Part shown: piece after piece, positions 18,832 through 28,758 of the stretch
Numbering within the stretch: position 1 is the first letter of the stretch
Layout: the number at the start of each line of letters is the position of its first letter
DNA from: Ottelia alismoides
Taxonomy: Eukaryota; Streptophyta; Magnoliopsida; Alismatales; Hydrocharitaceae
Assembly (NCBI GenBank): GCA_037367405.1
Contig: JAZKJV010002943.1
Location: 1-64,000 of the forward strand
Length of the DNA: 64,000 nt
Direction: 5' to 3'
Program-made: the position numbers and the translations under genes
The notes under the pieces: model-generated
Seen by the model: only the letters and a program-made list of their open reading frames with translations
Told to the model about the DNA's origin: nothing
Database searches by the model: none

Positions 18832-20547
18832 TCAGTCCTCCTGCAGCCAGTTCCGCAGCACCTGCGCCACGGCTTCCGGGTTCTTCTTGGCTTCTTCGCT
18901 GATGTGCTTGGTGAGGATGTCCGTCTTGGTGGTGGCGATGGTGGCGGCCTGGAGCTTGGCCAACTCCTCGCTTTCCACGCGGGCCTTTTCACTCTCCTTT
19001 TCGGCCAGCATTTCCTCCACGGTTTTCGTACTGCCTTCGGGCAGTTCGGCGGGCGCGCCGCCAGGGGCGCCCTCGAGTGCGGCCGGCGCGGCTTTGCCGT
19101 CCACCGCGGGCGCGCCGGCCGTGACTTCCACTTCGACCTTGTGCTTCGACTTTTTCTTCTTCTTCAGAATGAAGAAGACGGCGGCGGCCAGCAGCAGGAC
19201 GGCGAGCACGGCCGCCCCGGCGACGATGGCGAGCAGCTTGGGATCCAGGTTGCCGAAGCCGCCGGTGACGGCCGGCGCGGCGACGGCGGCCGGGGGCGCG
19301 GCCCGCAGCGTGGCGTCGAAGGCCAGCGACTCGACGAAGATCTGATCGCCGCGCGAAGCCGTGAAGCCCACCGCTCCCGCCACCAGATCCCGCACCGTCT
19401 TCAGTTCCTCCGGCTTCAAGGGCTCGAGAATGCGCTTGGCCTTCGGCCCGGTGCCTTCCCAGCGCGAGCGCTGGTCGACCAACACCGACAGCGACAGCCG
19501 CTTGAGGATGCCCTGTGGCGTTTTCGTCTTGCGCACCACGCGGCTCGTCTGGAAGGTGACGTTCTCCGTCCGGCGCGCGACGTTCGACGACGATCCCAGC
19601 GGGCGTCCGGTGGCGCGCGGCAGCGCCGACGGCGTGCCCGGCACGCCAGCGACCGCCGTGGGCGTGGCGACCTCTTCGGTGCGCTGCTGGGTGACCATGA
19701 CGGACTTGGCCGGATCGAAAACCTCCTCGCTTTGCTCGCCGCTGACGAGGTCGAGCTCGGCGCTGACGCCGGCGCGGAAGTGCTCGGCGCCGACGACGGG
19801 TTCGAGCGTCTGCTGGACCTTCGCCAGCAGGTCGCGCTCGAGCTTGAGGCGGAGCGCGTTCAAGCCCTCGGCCTGCTCCTCGTCGGTGAGCTCGCCCGGA
19901 CGGCGCGTCTTGCTGAGCAAGGCGCCGCTCATGTCGATGACGGAGACCTGCTCCGGCGACAAGCCTTCGACGGCGCTCGCGGCCAACTGCTGGACGGCCT
20001 CGACGCTCGCCTTTGACAGCGTCCGGTTGCGCTTCAGTTTCACCATGACGCTGGCTTTGGCGGGTTGGCGGGATTCGAGGAAGACGGAGTCCTTCGGCAT
20101 CGTCACGTGGACGCGCGCCTGTTCGACCTCGGCGAGGGTCAAGACGGAGCGCTCGAGTTCGCCTTCGAGGGCGCGGTGATAGTTCACCTGTTCGGCGAAG
20201 TCGGTGACGCCAAGGTTCGTCTTGTCGAAGAGCTCGAAGCCGATGCGGCCCGATTTCGGCAGTCCGGTGGCGGCCAGATCGAGCCTCGCTTCGGCGACCT
20301 TGGCCGTGGGCACCAGGATGGTGGTGCCGGTTTCATCGAGCCGGTACTCGATGTTGCGTTCCTTGAGCCGCGTGGTGACCGCGCCGGCGTCGGCCGGAGC
20401 CATGCCGGTGTAAAGCGGCTTGAAGTCGCGCTCCTGTTGCCAGCGGACGAACGCCCAGATGCCGAAGCCCATGACGGCCACGGCCGCGCCGAGCATGAGG
20501 CGCTGGCGCAGGGTCAAACGCTGGAAGAGCTGGAGGAGCTGATTCAT
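18832..20547 (-). CDS. fliF: Flagellar MS-ring protein FliF
   Basis: A 571-residue protein with two transmembrane segments flanking a large periplasmic region. The first is near residues 18-37 (LMLGAAVAVMGFGIWAFV), the second near 440-465 (LLAIVAGAAVLAVLLLAAAV). Ring-building motifs include LYTGMAPADAGAVTTRLKER and the EGELERSVLTLAEVEQARVH signature with HVTMPKDSVF. The C-terminal cytoplasmic tail (VAQVLRNWLQED) binds FliG. The frame is intact and the order fliE-fliF-fliG is canonical. Confidence 0.97.
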   Translation of the reverse strand: MNQLLQLFQRLTLRQRLMLGAAVAVMGFGIWAFVRWQQERDFKPLYTGMAPADAGAVTTRLKERNIEYRLDETGTTILVPTAKVAEARLDLAATGLPKSGRIGFELFDKTNLGVTDFAEQVNYHRALEGELERSVLTLAEVEQARVHVTMPKDSVFLESRQPAKASVMVKLKRNRTLSKASVEAVQQLAASAVEGLSPEQVSVIDMSGALLSKTRRPGELTDEEQAEGLNALRLKLERDLLAKVQQTLEPVVGAEHFRAGVSAELDLVSGEQSEEVFDPAKSVMVTQQRTEEVATPTAVAGVPGTPSALPRATGRPLGSSSNVARRTENVTFQTSRVVRKTKTPQGILKRLSLSVLVDQRSRWEGTGPKAKRILEPLKPEELKTVRDLVAGAVGFTASRGDQIFVESLAFDATLRAAPPAAVAAPAVTGGFGNLDPKLLAIVAGAAVLAVLLLAAAVFFILKKKKKSKHKVEVEVTAGAPAVDGKAAPAALEGAPGGAPAELPEGSTKTVEEMLAEKESEKARVESEELAKLQAATIATTKTDILTKHISEEAKKNPEAVAQVLRNWLQED

Positions 20548-20578
20548 CGCGGGCCGGTGGCGGCTCTAAGCCCGAGGC

Positions 20579-20887
20579 TCAGAGCTGCATGCGCATGATC
20601 TCCTGATAGGCCTGCACGACCTTGTTGCGCGTCTGCATGAAAAGGTCGAAGGCGAGTTCGGCCCGCTGGGCGTCGAGCGCCACCTGATGGATCTCCTCGT
20701 TTTCGCCGGACAGGAAGCGGTCGATCGAGGCGTCGGAGCGCTCGTGGAAGGCGTTGACGCGGGCGACGGCGTCCTGAAAAGCGTCGGCGAAGGGGCTCTT
20801 GGCTTGGCCGGCCGCGCTGGCCGGAGCCGCGGCGCCGGTGGCGGGCGCGACGATGTTGTCGAGGACGGGACGGATGCCGGCGATCAT
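20579..20887 (-). CDS. fliE: Flagellar hook-basal body complex protein FliE
   Basis: A 102-residue rod-MS-ring adaptor. The C-terminal family motif (ELAFDLFMQTRNKVVQAYQE, then IMRMQL) is clear. The N-terminus is Ala/Pro-rich. It overlaps the end of flgC by 4 bases and lies 31 bases upstream of fliF. Confidence 0.94.
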   Translation of the reverse strand: MIAGIRPVLDNIVAPATGAAAPASAAGQAKSPFADAFQDAVARVNAFHERSDASIDRFLSGENEEIHQVALDAQRAELAFDLFMQTRNKVVQAYQEIMRMQL

Positions 20888-21336
20888 GTTCTCACCAAAT
20901 CAATGGAGCGGTTGATCATGTCCTTCAGCGCGTTCATGGCGGCCACGTTCGCGCCGAACGAGCGCGAGGCGCCCATCAGGTCGACCATGTCTTCGGCCGG
21001 ACTGATGCGCGGGAAGGCCACATAGCCGTTGGCATCGGCGTCCGGATGGCCGGGGATGTAGCGCTTGTCGGGCTCGCGGTCGTCCTCGACCACCTGCGCG
21101 ACGGCGACGCCGGTGGCGGGGTCGGCTTTCGATTCGGCGAGTTCGTTTTGGAACACGGCGCCGAAGGGCGAGCCAACGGTGGCCGTCTCGAAGACGGCGT
21201 CTTTGCGGCGGTAAGGGCCGCCTTCGGGCGTGCGGGTGGTTTCGGCGTTGGCCAGGTTCTCGGTGAGCAATTGGGCGCGGTGCCGCTGGGCGGACATGCC
21301 GGACGCGCTGACCGAAAGTGCTTGAAAGAGATTCAC
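20884..21336 (-). CDS. flgC: Flagellar basal-body rod protein FlgC
   Basis: A 150-residue proximal rod subunit. The N-terminal flagellar rod motif (SASGMSAQRHRAQLLTENLAN) and the C-terminal helix (ASRSFGANVAAMNALKDMIN) form the D0 coiled coil. The central part contains YIPGHPDADANGYVAFP, typical of FlgC. It overlaps flgB and fliE by 4 bases each, indicating coupled translation. Confidence 0.95.
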   Translation of the reverse strand: MNLFQALSVSASGMSAQRHRAQLLTENLANAETTRTPEGGPYRRKDAVFETATVGSPFGAVFQNELAESKADPATGVAVAQVVEDDREPDKRYIPGHPDADANGYVAFPRISPAEDMVDLMGASRSFGANVAAMNALKDMINRSIDLVRT

Positions 21337-21662
21337 TTGCCGCCCTCCTGGATGGCCGTGCGGAGGGCTTTCAGGTCGCCCTTCAGCAAATGGCTGGCAA
21401 ACGTAAAGCGCATGGCGTTCTCCGCCAGCAGCCGGGCTTCGCGATCGAGATTCACGTTGTTCCCGTCGTTCTTGCCGATAAGCCCTTCAGGCTCGACGAC
21501 GTTCGGAGCCCCCGCGAGCGCGCTCGTGAATTCGAAATGGAAGTCGATGTCCTTGGTGAGGTAACCAGGGGTATCGGCGTTGGCCACATTGGACGCCACC
21601 AGCTTCTGGCGGGCGGACAACAGGTCCATGTAGCGTTCCAGTTTGGGTTGGAGCGGCGTCAT
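21333..21662 (-). CDS. flgB: Flagellar basal-body rod protein FlgB
   Basis: A 109-residue rod subunit, somewhat shorter than the common 130-140. The N-terminal motif SARQKLVASNVANADTPGYL and the following KDIDFHFEF are diagnostic. First gene of the flgBC-fliEFGHIJ operon; the next gene upstream on the same strand ends 94 bases away, leaving room for a promoter, though no convincing boxes are seen. Confidence 0.93.
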   Translation of the reverse strand: MTPLQPKLERYMDLLSARQKLVASNVANADTPGYLTKDIDFHFEFTSALAGAPNVVEPEGLIGKNDGNNVNLDREARLLAENAMRFTFASHLLKGDLKALRTAIQEGGK

Positions 21663-21756
21663 GGAGGGGTTATAGGCAAGAGTGTTGCCAAAGCCCCAGG
21701 TGGTTCAAAATGAACGCGGCGGAACCCGTTCGGAGTGACGGGAATCTGCCGGGGCG

Positions 21757-22428
21757 CTACTTCTTTGGCGCGACGACGAAGTCGGCGGCGGGCGATTCCT
21801 TGCCGTCGGGGTTCTTGACGGTGACCTTCACCTTGCCGGCGGCGGCCAGGAACTTCTTGGGGAAGAAGCAGCTGAGCTTGTCGATGTCGCCGAAGTTGGT
21901 CTCCTGGGGCTCGCCGTTCAGGTGGACCTTGGCGCCGGGGATGAAGTTCGAGCCCGTCAAGCCCATGGCCGATTCCCCGTTGCCTTGCACGTTGAAGCCC
22001 GTGCCGGCGGGGGTGGTATCGGGGTAGAGCTTCGCGATGGCCGGCGCGGGGCCGGTGTTGGGCAGCACGACGAAGGGCAGGGCATTCGAGACGCGGCCGT
22101 CGGGCAGGTCGACGGTGATGGCGTAGACGCCTTCCTTCGAAAACAGCTCCTTGGGCAGCAGCGCGCTGACGGTATTCGGATCGGTGAGCGTGGTGTGCAG
22201 CGGGTGGCCGTTGATGAGCATGCGCACGCCGGCGGCGAACTGGGCGCCGGTGGCCGCCAGGGCCGATTGGCCGTTGGCCTGGATGTTGAAGGGCTGGGCG
22301 GCGACGATCTTGTCGGGGTAGAGCCGATCGATGCGTGGCACGGGCGTTTGCATCTTCCGTTCGCTTTCGCGAACGCACGCGGTGGTGGCCACGAGGAGGG
22401 CGAGCAAGGCAAGGGGTCGCATGTGCAT
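21757..22428 (-). CDS. IPT/TIG-repeat lipoprotein
   Basis: A 223-residue secreted lipoprotein: MHMRPLALLALLVATTAC gives a signal peptide with lipobox ATTAC. Two Ig-like IPT/TIG repeats follow, each with the pattern P-x-I-x-x-LYPD and an N-G-x-x-L-x-x-x-G-x-x-F core (INGHPLHTTLTDPNTVSALL; LNGEPQETNFGDIDKLSCFF). Such folds usually mediate surface adhesion or protein contacts. It starts 13 bases after the membrane glycosyltransferase-like gene, probably in one operon with it and the GT2 gene. The partner is unknown. Confidence 0.75.
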   Translation of the reverse strand: MHMRPLALLALLVATTACVRESERKMQTPVPRIDRLYPDKIVAAQPFNIQANGQSALAATGAQFAAGVRMLINGHPLHTTLTDPNTVSALLPKELFSKEGVYAITVDLPDGRVSNALPFVVLPNTGPAPAIAKLYPDTTPAGTGFNVQGNGESAMGLTGSNFIPGAKVHLNGEPQETNFGDIDKLSCFFPKKFLAAAGKVKVTVKNPDGKESPAADFVVAPKK

Positions 22429-22441
22429 CTACTCCTCCAGG

Positions 22442-24379
22442 CTACTCCTTCAAACGATAAACGACGTAGCGGCCGTCGTCATAGAGGCGGCCGGTGCCCT
22501 CGGGGCCGCCCCACACCTGCATGAAGGCGGTGCGGGCGAAATCGAGGTCGAACATTTCGAGGCGCTCGGCGGCGCGTTGGCGGTCGAGCAGCAGGTGCGT
22601 ATAGCCGGCGGCGCGCAGGCGGCGGACGAGCTCGCGGGGCTCGCGGGCGCCGGTCGAGAGCCAGAAGTAGCTGTGGGGCCCGAACCAATCGCCGTCGTTG
22701 GGGCGGAGCAGGTAGAAGCGGGAGTCCTCACAGAACCAGACGTAGACGCGGGCTTCGGCCGGAATGCTTTGGTTGAGGAAGCGCACGGCGCGATAGTGGC
22801 TCAGAGACTCGGCGAGCGCCGTCTCCTTGGCCGCGTAAGTCACCGGTGGCGGAAAGGCCGTGTAGAGCGTCCGGCTGGGGAGCATCCAGGTGGCGGCGGC
22901 GAGCGGGGCGAGCACGAGCGCTCCGACGCCGGTGGCGCGACGGCCGAAGCGGCCGAGCGAATCGGCGAACAGCATGCCCTGGATGGGCAACACACAAGCC
23001 GCGTAGCGCATCACCTGGCCGGTGCGGAACCAGAACCAGGCGAACAGCATGATGCCGGCAAAGAGGAAGGCGCGCGATTGCACGCGCAGGCCGGGGCGCG
23101 CCACCATGGCGGCGATCCAGACGAGCAACACCGGGCCGAGGATGTAGGGGTCGGCGAAGCGGTGGGCATGATGGCCGACGGCGCGGAGGGGCAGCAGCAG
23201 GAAGTCGAGGGGCGAGAAGCCGAAGCCGTAGCTCGCGTTCACCTCCATCAGGCGGCGGAGGTCGACGGAGTTCGAGAGAAACGGATAGACCGGCGTGCGG
23301 GTGGCTTGCCAGGAGCGCCACCACCAAGCCGCGCCGAAGACCACTGTCGAGCCGCCGATGGCCGCGAGCAGGGCGAACCAGGCGCGCCAGGCGACTCGCG
23401 TCATCAGGAACGCGGCGAGCACGAGCGTCAGGAAGCCGCAGATGACGAGGCCTTGGAACTTGACGGCACCGGCGAGGCCGGCGACGGGCCCGGCGAGCGC
23501 GCCGAGCCAGGCCGCGCGACGGTCGATGGCCCAGGCCATGAGCGCGGCCGCGGCGGCGCAGGTGGCGGCGAGCATGAGGTCGGCGTACTCGGTCTTGGTC
23601 ATCCAGGCGAAGACGGGCGAGGCGAGGATGAAGACGACGGCCAGCGCGAGGCTGTCGCGCGGTGCACGGTAGAGCCGGAGGGCGGCGGCGATGGCCAGCA
23701 GGAGCAGCACGCTGAGCTCGACGTTGAAGAGCTTGACCAGCATGTCGTCGCCGAGCAGGAGCCAATGGCGCAAGTAGAGCAGCACGGATAGGTGCGGCTG
23801 CGCGTTGAAGCGGACGCCGGGCTGATAGGGCAGGGCACGGACGCGGGCGTATTCACGCGCGGCCACCATGTGGTACATGGTGCTGTCGCCTTCCTGGATG
23901 GGCTGGAGCAGGTCGGCGAGGTGGAGCCCGGCGGCGGGCAACAGGATCGCGGCGACCGCCCAGGCGAGCTTCGTGCGCGGCACGAGCGCGCTCAGGCCGA
24001 GCGTCAGGCGACGGCGGTCGGCGAGCCAGCCGGCGATGGCGAGCGCGGTCATCAGGAGCGTCAGCAGGAAGACGCCGCGCGGCGAGAGTTTCCCGGCGAG
24101 GCCGAGCGCGAACACGCCGAAGCCAGCGAACGCGAGGCCCCAGGCGAGCGCGGCGAGCGTGAAGACGACCGACGTCAGCCTACGCCCGAGCCCATTCTCG
24201 ACGCAGCGCACGAGGCAGGCGCCTGCGCCGAGGTCGACGGCGGCGATCAACAGGCTGAGGAAAAGATTCTGCAAGGCCCAGCGCAGGAGCAGGAGCCCAT
24301 CGGTGGCGGCGAGGCGTTCAGAAAACAGTGGCCAGGAGCGGCCCCATTGGCCCCAGACTTCCGTGAACTGCTCGAGCAT
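22442..24379 (-). CDS. Polytopic membrane protein, GT39/GT-C-like glycosyltransferase family
   Basis: A 645-residue inner-membrane protein with about a dozen hydrophobic segments (for example LSLLIAAVDLGAGACLV and FLTLVLAAFLMTRVAWRAWF) and a C-terminal soluble domain (ARVYVWFCEDSRFYLLRPND, RLRAAGYTHLLLDRQRA). The topology and the acidic loop after the first segments resemble GT-C (dolichyl-phosphate-mannose transferase type) enzymes that use polyprenyl-linked sugars, but no exact subfamily is recognised. It starts 12 bases downstream of the GT2 gene, which could supply such a lipid-linked sugar. Confidence 0.65.
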   Translation of the reverse strand: MLEQFTEVWGQWGRSWPLFSERLAATDGLLLLRWALQNLFLSLLIAAVDLGAGACLVRCVENGLGRRLTSVVFTLAALAWGLAFAGFGVFALGLAGKLSPRGVFLLTLLMTALAIAGWLADRRRLTLGLSALVPRTKLAWAVAAILLPAAGLHLADLLQPIQEGDSTMYHMVAAREYARVRALPYQPGVRFNAQPHLSVLLYLRHWLLLGDDMLVKLFNVELSVLLLLAIAAALRLYRAPRDSLALAVVFILASPVFAWMTKTEYADLMLAATCAAAAALMAWAIDRRAAWLGALAGPVAGLAGAVKFQGLVICGFLTLVLAAFLMTRVAWRAWFALLAAIGGSTVVFGAAWWWRSWQATRTPVYPFLSNSVDLRRLMEVNASYGFGFSPLDFLLLPLRAVGHHAHRFADPYILGPVLLVWIAAMVARPGLRVQSRAFLFAGIMLFAWFWFRTGQVMRYAACVLPIQGMLFADSLGRFGRRATGVGALVLAPLAAATWMLPSRTLYTAFPPPVTYAAKETALAESLSHYRAVRFLNQSIPAEARVYVWFCEDSRFYLLRPNDGDWFGPHSYFWLSTGAREPRELVRRLRAAGYTHLLLDRQRAAERLEMFDLDFARTAFMQVWGGPEGTGRLYDDGRYVVYRLKE

Positions 24380-24391
24380 GTTTGGACTTGA

Positions 24392-25165
24392 TCAAGCGCC
24401 CGCGCTGCGGCTGCGCGCCAACCCCTCGAGCGGCGCGGGCGCCCGCTCGGTGGCGGCGAAGCGGTAGCGGAAGAGCGTCCAGAGCGCCTGAACGCCATCC
24501 TGCCAGCGGATCTTCTTGCCTTCGAGGATGCCGCGCGGATTGTAGCTGATGGGCACTTCAGCGATGGTGACGCCGAGGCGGCGGATTTTGGCGGTCACTT
24601 CGGGGCAGAACTCGAAGCGGAGGCAGCGCAGGTTCACGCGCCGCAGCACGGTGGTGCGGAAGGCCTTGTAGGCGGTGGCTTCGTCGGTGATGTTCGCACC
24701 GTAGAGCAAGTTGGCGGCGGCGGTGAGGATCTGGTTGGCGAGCCAATTGGCGCGCTTCATGCCGTGGCGGCCGTCGCGCAGGGTGCCGAGAAAGCGGGAG
24801 CCATAGACGGCGTCCGCCTGGCCGTTGACGATGGGCGCGAGCACGGCCACCCAGTCGTTGGGGTCGTACTCGAGGTCGCCATCCTGGATGAGGATGACGT
24901 CGCCGGTGGCTTTGGCGATGCCGATGCGGATGGCGGCGCCTTTGCCGAAGTTGACCACCGAATGATGGACAACGACCAGCGAACCGCCGCCGCGATAAGC
25001 GCCGAGCCACTCGGTGGTGCCATCGGTGGAGCCATCGTCGACGATGATGATCTCCTTGTCACAACCGGGGGGCAACGGGGCGGCCAGCACGCGCTCGATG
25101 ACCTGCGGGAGCACGTGGACCTCGTTGTACACCGGGATGATGACGGAGACCTTCACAGGGTTCAT
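24392..25165 (-). CDS. GT2 family glycosyltransferase (DPM1/polyprenyl-phosphate sugar type)
   Basis: A 257-residue cytoplasmic GT-A enzyme. Visible are the N-terminal [19 protein letters not shown], the nucleotide-sugar region [33 protein letters not shown], the DXD-like QDGDLEYDP and the acceptor region YGSRFLGT. The lack of C-terminal membrane helices resembles dolichol-phosphate mannose synthase catalytic subunits that load a sugar on a polyprenyl phosphate. The gene leads a minus-strand cluster with a polytopic GT-like protein and an IPT lipoprotein. Its closest paralogue here is the GT half of the fusion at 36759-38168. Confidence 0.88.
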   Translation of the reverse strand: MNPVKVSVIIPVYNEVHVLPQVIERVLAAPLPPGCDKEIIIVDDGSTDGTTEWLGAYRGGGSLVVVHHSVVNFGKGAAIRIGIAKATGDVILIQDGDLEYDPNDWVAVLAPIVNGQADAVYGSRFLGTLRDGRHGMKRANWLANQILTAAANLLYGANITDEATAYKAFRTTVLRRVNLRCLRFEFCPEVTAKIRRLGVTIAEVPISYNPRGILEGKKIRWQDGVQALWTLFRYRFAATERAPAPLEGLARSRSAGA

Positions 25166-25278
25166 TCCAGCTTACCAGGGCCGGTTCGAGATGGGCTTTC
25201 CTTCGCGAATATCGCCTGGATCCGTGCGCTCCGGCGGCAAGGTCGCGCATCGCGCGCGCCGGCCGTCCGATGCTCTGA

Positions 25279-28041
25279 TCAAAAGCGGAGTCGCAAGCCT
25301 GCCCAGGCGCCGCGCGGAGCGCCGGGCGCGTAAAATGTGACGCCTTGCAGAGGGAACTCGCCCCTGATGGCGGGAAAGGGGCGAGCCTGGAAGTTGCCCG
25401 ACGCGTTGAAACCGGTGGGCCCCAGTTGTGCCCCGCTGTAGTATTTGCGGTCGAACAGGTTGTTCACCTGGACGAAGAGCTGAACGCGGCGATGCACGTC
25501 GTATCGGGCGCCGAGATTCACCACAGCATAGCCGGGCGAGGTGCCTTCGCCCAGGTAATAGCGGCCGTCCGGCCGGTGGGCATTGTTCTCGTTTCCGCGG
25601 GCGAACGAACTGGAGATGCCCACGACACCGAAGTCAACGAGGAGCTTGGAAGTGGCCTGGATATCGGCGTACGCCTTCACCATGTGACGAGGAGTGAGCG
25701 GGATGCGGTTTCCCGGCCCGATCTCGATGGTGCCTTCTGTTCCCGGAATCCCATCTTCAGCCTCTTCATTCGTGCTGTTGCCAGTGCCATTCACTTCTTC
25801 CTCGCTCTGGAAGGTCGCATCCAGGAACGTGTAGCCACCTCCCAGCGTGACGCGCCCCAGGCGGACATTGAGGTCGAACTCCGCGCCCTGCCGGAGCGTG
25901 CGGTCGAAATTCTTGAAGTATCCAAACCCGGTTTGTTCGGAGGCCACAAAAAGGATGTCGTCACGGTTGGCGGAACGGAACCACCCGGCGCTCCAGCGGA
26001 GCGAGCCTTCACCCGCGCTGCGCACACCGGCTTCGAAAGTTCGGGTGCGCACCTGATCCAGCGGCGGGTCGCCGGCCATCGCGTTTGGCAACTTGCAGGG
26101 CGAGTTCGGATCCGCGCAGCCGAGTTCGATCGACGTCGGCGCGCGGTTCCCCTCGGTGTAGCTGCCGTAGACGCTCAGCAGGGGAGCGATCTTGTAGGTG
26201 GCGCCCACGGCCGGGTTGAAGCGGTTGAACGTGTGTTTACCGGTGAGTGAGCCGGTGCCGGCGCGGGGCCGAAGAATGTCGCGGTTCTCCACGGTGGTGT
26301 GATTGAAGCGGCCGGAGAGCGTCAGACTGAGCTTGTTGCCGGCGGTGATCGTGTCGGTGGCGTAGACGCTGCCGCTATGAATGCGTCCGGAAAGATCAAC
26401 GCGGGTGTCGTAGGGTTCGCCATCCACATCTCCGCCCGTCACGCCGTCGCCGAAAGCTGCCACTCCGGTGACGCTCCGGTCAGGATTGAGGTAGCCGAGC
26501 TCGCTGGATTGGGTGAAGCCCACGCGGTTGCCGTCATACGCTGCGCCCACGGTGAGTTGGTTGCGATTGGCTCCCCGGTTGCTGTACCAAGTTACCTGTC
26601 CGGCGGCGCCATAGTTGCGTTGGTGTGTACCCGAACGGTTGAGCAGGCCGTTGCATTTCTCGCCCGGCTCATCGCGCAAGAGCGCATTGGCGATGCAGCG
26701 CCACCTGGGAAACGGCGTGTTGGCCGCCGTTTCGCCCGCCGTAGGAAACCCAGTGTATCCGGCGGCCGTCAAGGCTGCACGCTCGGCGGCATTGGGCTGA
26801 TACACCGATTGATCCAGTGAATCCTCATTGATATCCCCGTTGAGCGTTCGCGTGCGGATATACCGGAAATAAGCGTTGCCGGAAAACGAAACAGCGTTCG
26901 TCAGGCTCCGCCGGACGCCGAGGTTGAGGAAAGGCGCGCGGTTGGCGGTGAGGTCGGGCTTGGTGTAGACGCTCTTGAAGTCACGGTCGAGGAAGCGCTG
27001 ATCCTGGAGGCCGTTGCCAATGAGAGAGTTGTTCGCGTGGGAGAGCGTCAGATTGATCGACGTACGCTCCTTCTGCGAGCCGAGCTTGCCAAAGAACTGC
27101 CGCACGTTCGAAGGCGATGATTCGCGCCAGCCGTCTTCAAACAGCAGCGTGCTGGCCAGAAAATAATTGAACCCGTTGGCCATCGCGCCGCCGTGCTCGA
27201 GGTCGGCCATCTTGCGCCCGAAACTTCCTCCCTGTACTTGCAGCACAGTGCCGGGGTGGCTGATGCCGTCTTTGGTGCGAAGCGAGATCGCACCGCCGAG
27301 CGTATTGAGGCCGAACAGGGGATTCGAGCCGGGGATCAACGCCATTTCGGCTACGGCCACTCTGGGAATCAGGTCCCAGCTCACCACGTCTCCGAACGGC
27401 TGATTGAGCCTGACACCGTCCATGTAGAGCGAGATACCCTGTGGTGTGCCCAGGAGCGGCGAGGCCGTGTAGCCCCGGTAGTTGAGGTCCGGTTGCAGGG
27501 GGTTGCCCTGAATCTCGTTGACGTAGACGTTGTTGAAGCGCCGGTTGAGAAACGAGGAGACATCGAGGGCTCCGCTGGCGTCAAAATCCCGATCGGTGGC
27601 CGCCTGCACGGGGGCCGGAATCTCGTCGACCGGGCTGTTCAAGCCAGCAAGCGGCGTGGCGCTGACAACCGAAACGGCGTAGGCCGCTACGCCGATCTCC
27701 AGTTGGACGTCATGCCTGACCGGCGTGGCCGATTCCACATTGATCGAAGCGGTGTGAGCCGCAAAGCCCTCCTTGGAAATCCGGAGTTGATAGGTGCCTT
27801 GCGGCAAGCCGGAGATCGAGAAAGCCCCTCGAGCGTTGGCCGTGAAGTTGCGCCGGAAGCTGGTGGTCAGGCTTTCGATCAATCCTGTTGCCTGGACGGC
27901 GGCTCCCGCCGGATCCTTGATCTCCCCCGTGATTTCTCCAGGCGACGACTGCGCCTGAAGGAAGCACGGAGCGGCGATGGCAACGATGGCGAGCGCACAG
28001 GTATAGCGACTGAGACAGGAGGCCATATGGGTATATCCCAT
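25279..28041 (-). CDS. TonB-dependent receptor, Oar-like with CarboxypepD_reg-like N-terminal domain
   Basis: A 920-residue outer-membrane protein. The signal peptide (alternative start M at 28026, [19 protein letters not shown]) is followed by a carboxypeptidase-regulatory Ig-like domain ([40 protein letters not shown]), a plug domain ([15 protein letters not shown]) and a 22-strand barrel ending in an aromatic residue (GLRLRF), as outer-membrane proteins do. It imports bulky substrates, perhaps plant- or microbe-derived oligosaccharides, with TonB energy. It is divergent from the ECF sigma gene (67 bases between starts), suggesting shared control. The frame is intact. Confidence 0.9.
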   Translation of the reverse strand: MGYTHMASCLSRYTCALAIVAIAAPCFLQAQSSPGEITGEIKDPAGAAVQATGLIESLTTSFRRNFTANARGAFSISGLPQGTYQLRISKEGFAAHTASINVESATPVRHDVQLEIGVAAYAVSVVSATPLAGLNSPVDEIPAPVQAATDRDFDASGALDVSSFLNRRFNNVYVNEIQGNPLQPDLNYRGYTASPLLGTPQGISLYMDGVRLNQPFGDVVSWDLIPRVAVAEMALIPGSNPLFGLNTLGGAISLRTKDGISHPGTVLQVQGGSFGRKMADLEHGGAMANGFNYFLASTLLFEDGWRESSPSNVRQFFGKLGSQKERTSINLTLSHANNSLIGNGLQDQRFLDRDFKSVYTKPDLTANRAPFLNLGVRRSLTNAVSFSGNAYFRYIRTRTLNGDINEDSLDQSVYQPNAAERAALTAAGYTGFPTAGETAANTPFPRWRCIANALLRDEPGEKCNGLLNRSGTHQRNYGAAGQVTWYSNRGANRNQLTVGAAYDGNRVGFTQSSELGYLNPDRSVTGVAAFGDGVTGGDVDGEPYDTRVDLSGRIHSGSVYATDTITAGNKLSLTLSGRFNHTTVENRDILRPRAGTGSLTGKHTFNRFNPAVGATYKIAPLLSVYGSYTEGNRAPTSIELGCADPNSPCKLPNAMAGDPPLDQVRTRTFEAGVRSAGEGSLRWSAGWFRSANRDDILFVASEQTGFGYFKNFDRTLRQGAEFDLNVRLGRVTLGGGYTFLDATFQSEEEVNGTGNSTNEEAEDGIPGTEGTIEIGPGNRIPLTPRHMVKAYADIQATSKLLVDFGVVGISSSFARGNENNAHRPDGRYYLGEGTSPGYAVVNLGARYDVHRRVQLFVQVNNLFDRKYYSGAQLGPTGFNASGNFQARPFPAIRGEFPLQGVTFYAPGAPRGAWAGLRLRF

Positions 28042-28107
28042 TCAGGGACGTAATGTTCATACTTTTTTTTGAGCTGTGGCCCTGATAGACTACGGAGTCC
28101 GCTTTCC

Positions 28108-28668
28108 ATGCACGAAGATACCCTGCCACGGAGTGTTCAGGGCGCCGCCGCTCCAGCCGATCCGGCAGCCTCAGCCATCCAAGAGGAAGTGGTCGCGATG
28201 TTCAGTGACCTCAGGGCTCCGATACTTCGCTATCTTCGGGTGCTTGGCCTGCCGCCGGGAGACGGAGAAGACATCACCCAGGACGCTTTCGTCGAGCTGT
28301 TCCGCCATCTGAATGCCGGCAAATCCCGCCAGAATCTGCGGGGCTGGCTGTTTCGGGTGGCGCACAACCTTGCTCTGAAGCGGAAGCGCGACGAGCGGGG
28401 CCACTGTGAACTGCAGGAGGAGTGGACGTATCTGGTGGATGCGCTCCCCAACCCGGAGGAGCAGGCGTCGTTGGCGCAACATCATCGAGCCGTGCGTGGC
28501 GTTGTTGGCGTCATACCGCCAGAGGACCGGCAGTGCCTGTTGCTCAGAGCCGAAGGGCTGTCTTATCGCGAAATCGCCGAAGTGCTCGGGATGTCGCTGG
28601 GTTGGGTGGCCCTGAGCCTGAGCCGCTCGATGAGCCGCATCGCTCGAGCAACGCGCAGCGAAAAATAG
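28108..28668 (+). CDS. ECF-type RNA polymerase sigma factor
   Basis: A 186-residue sigma-70 family regulator. Region 2 (ILRYLRVLGLPPGDGEDITQ, DAFVELFRHL, GWLFRVAHNLALKRKRDE) and region 4 (LLLRAEGLSYREIAEVLGMS, with the helix-turn-helix LGWVALSLSRSMSRI) are clear. I choose ATG 28108 (MHEDTLPR); an in-frame upstream start at 28069 adds 13 residues outside the conserved fold. It is first in a five-gene plus-strand group and divergent from the TonB receptor. The zinc-finger protein three genes downstream (31048-31887) is the likely anti-sigma factor. RNA-polymerase targets are not known. Confidence 0.88.
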   Translation: MHEDTLPRSVQGAAAPADPAASAIQEEVVAMFSDLRAPILRYLRVLGLPPGDGEDITQDAFVELFRHLNAGKSRQNLRGWLFRVAHNLALKRKRDERGHCELQEEWTYLVDALPNPEEQASLAQHHRAVRGVVGVIPPEDRQCLLLRAEGLSYREIAEVLGMSLGWVALSLSRSMSRIARATRSEK

Positions 28669-28758
28669 TCTGAACAAAGACGCCGCTGCTGGAATTTATC
28701 TCTAGAGGGCGCCATCGCGGGGCGCGGGCACCCTCCAGACAGGAGAAAAGCCGGGTCC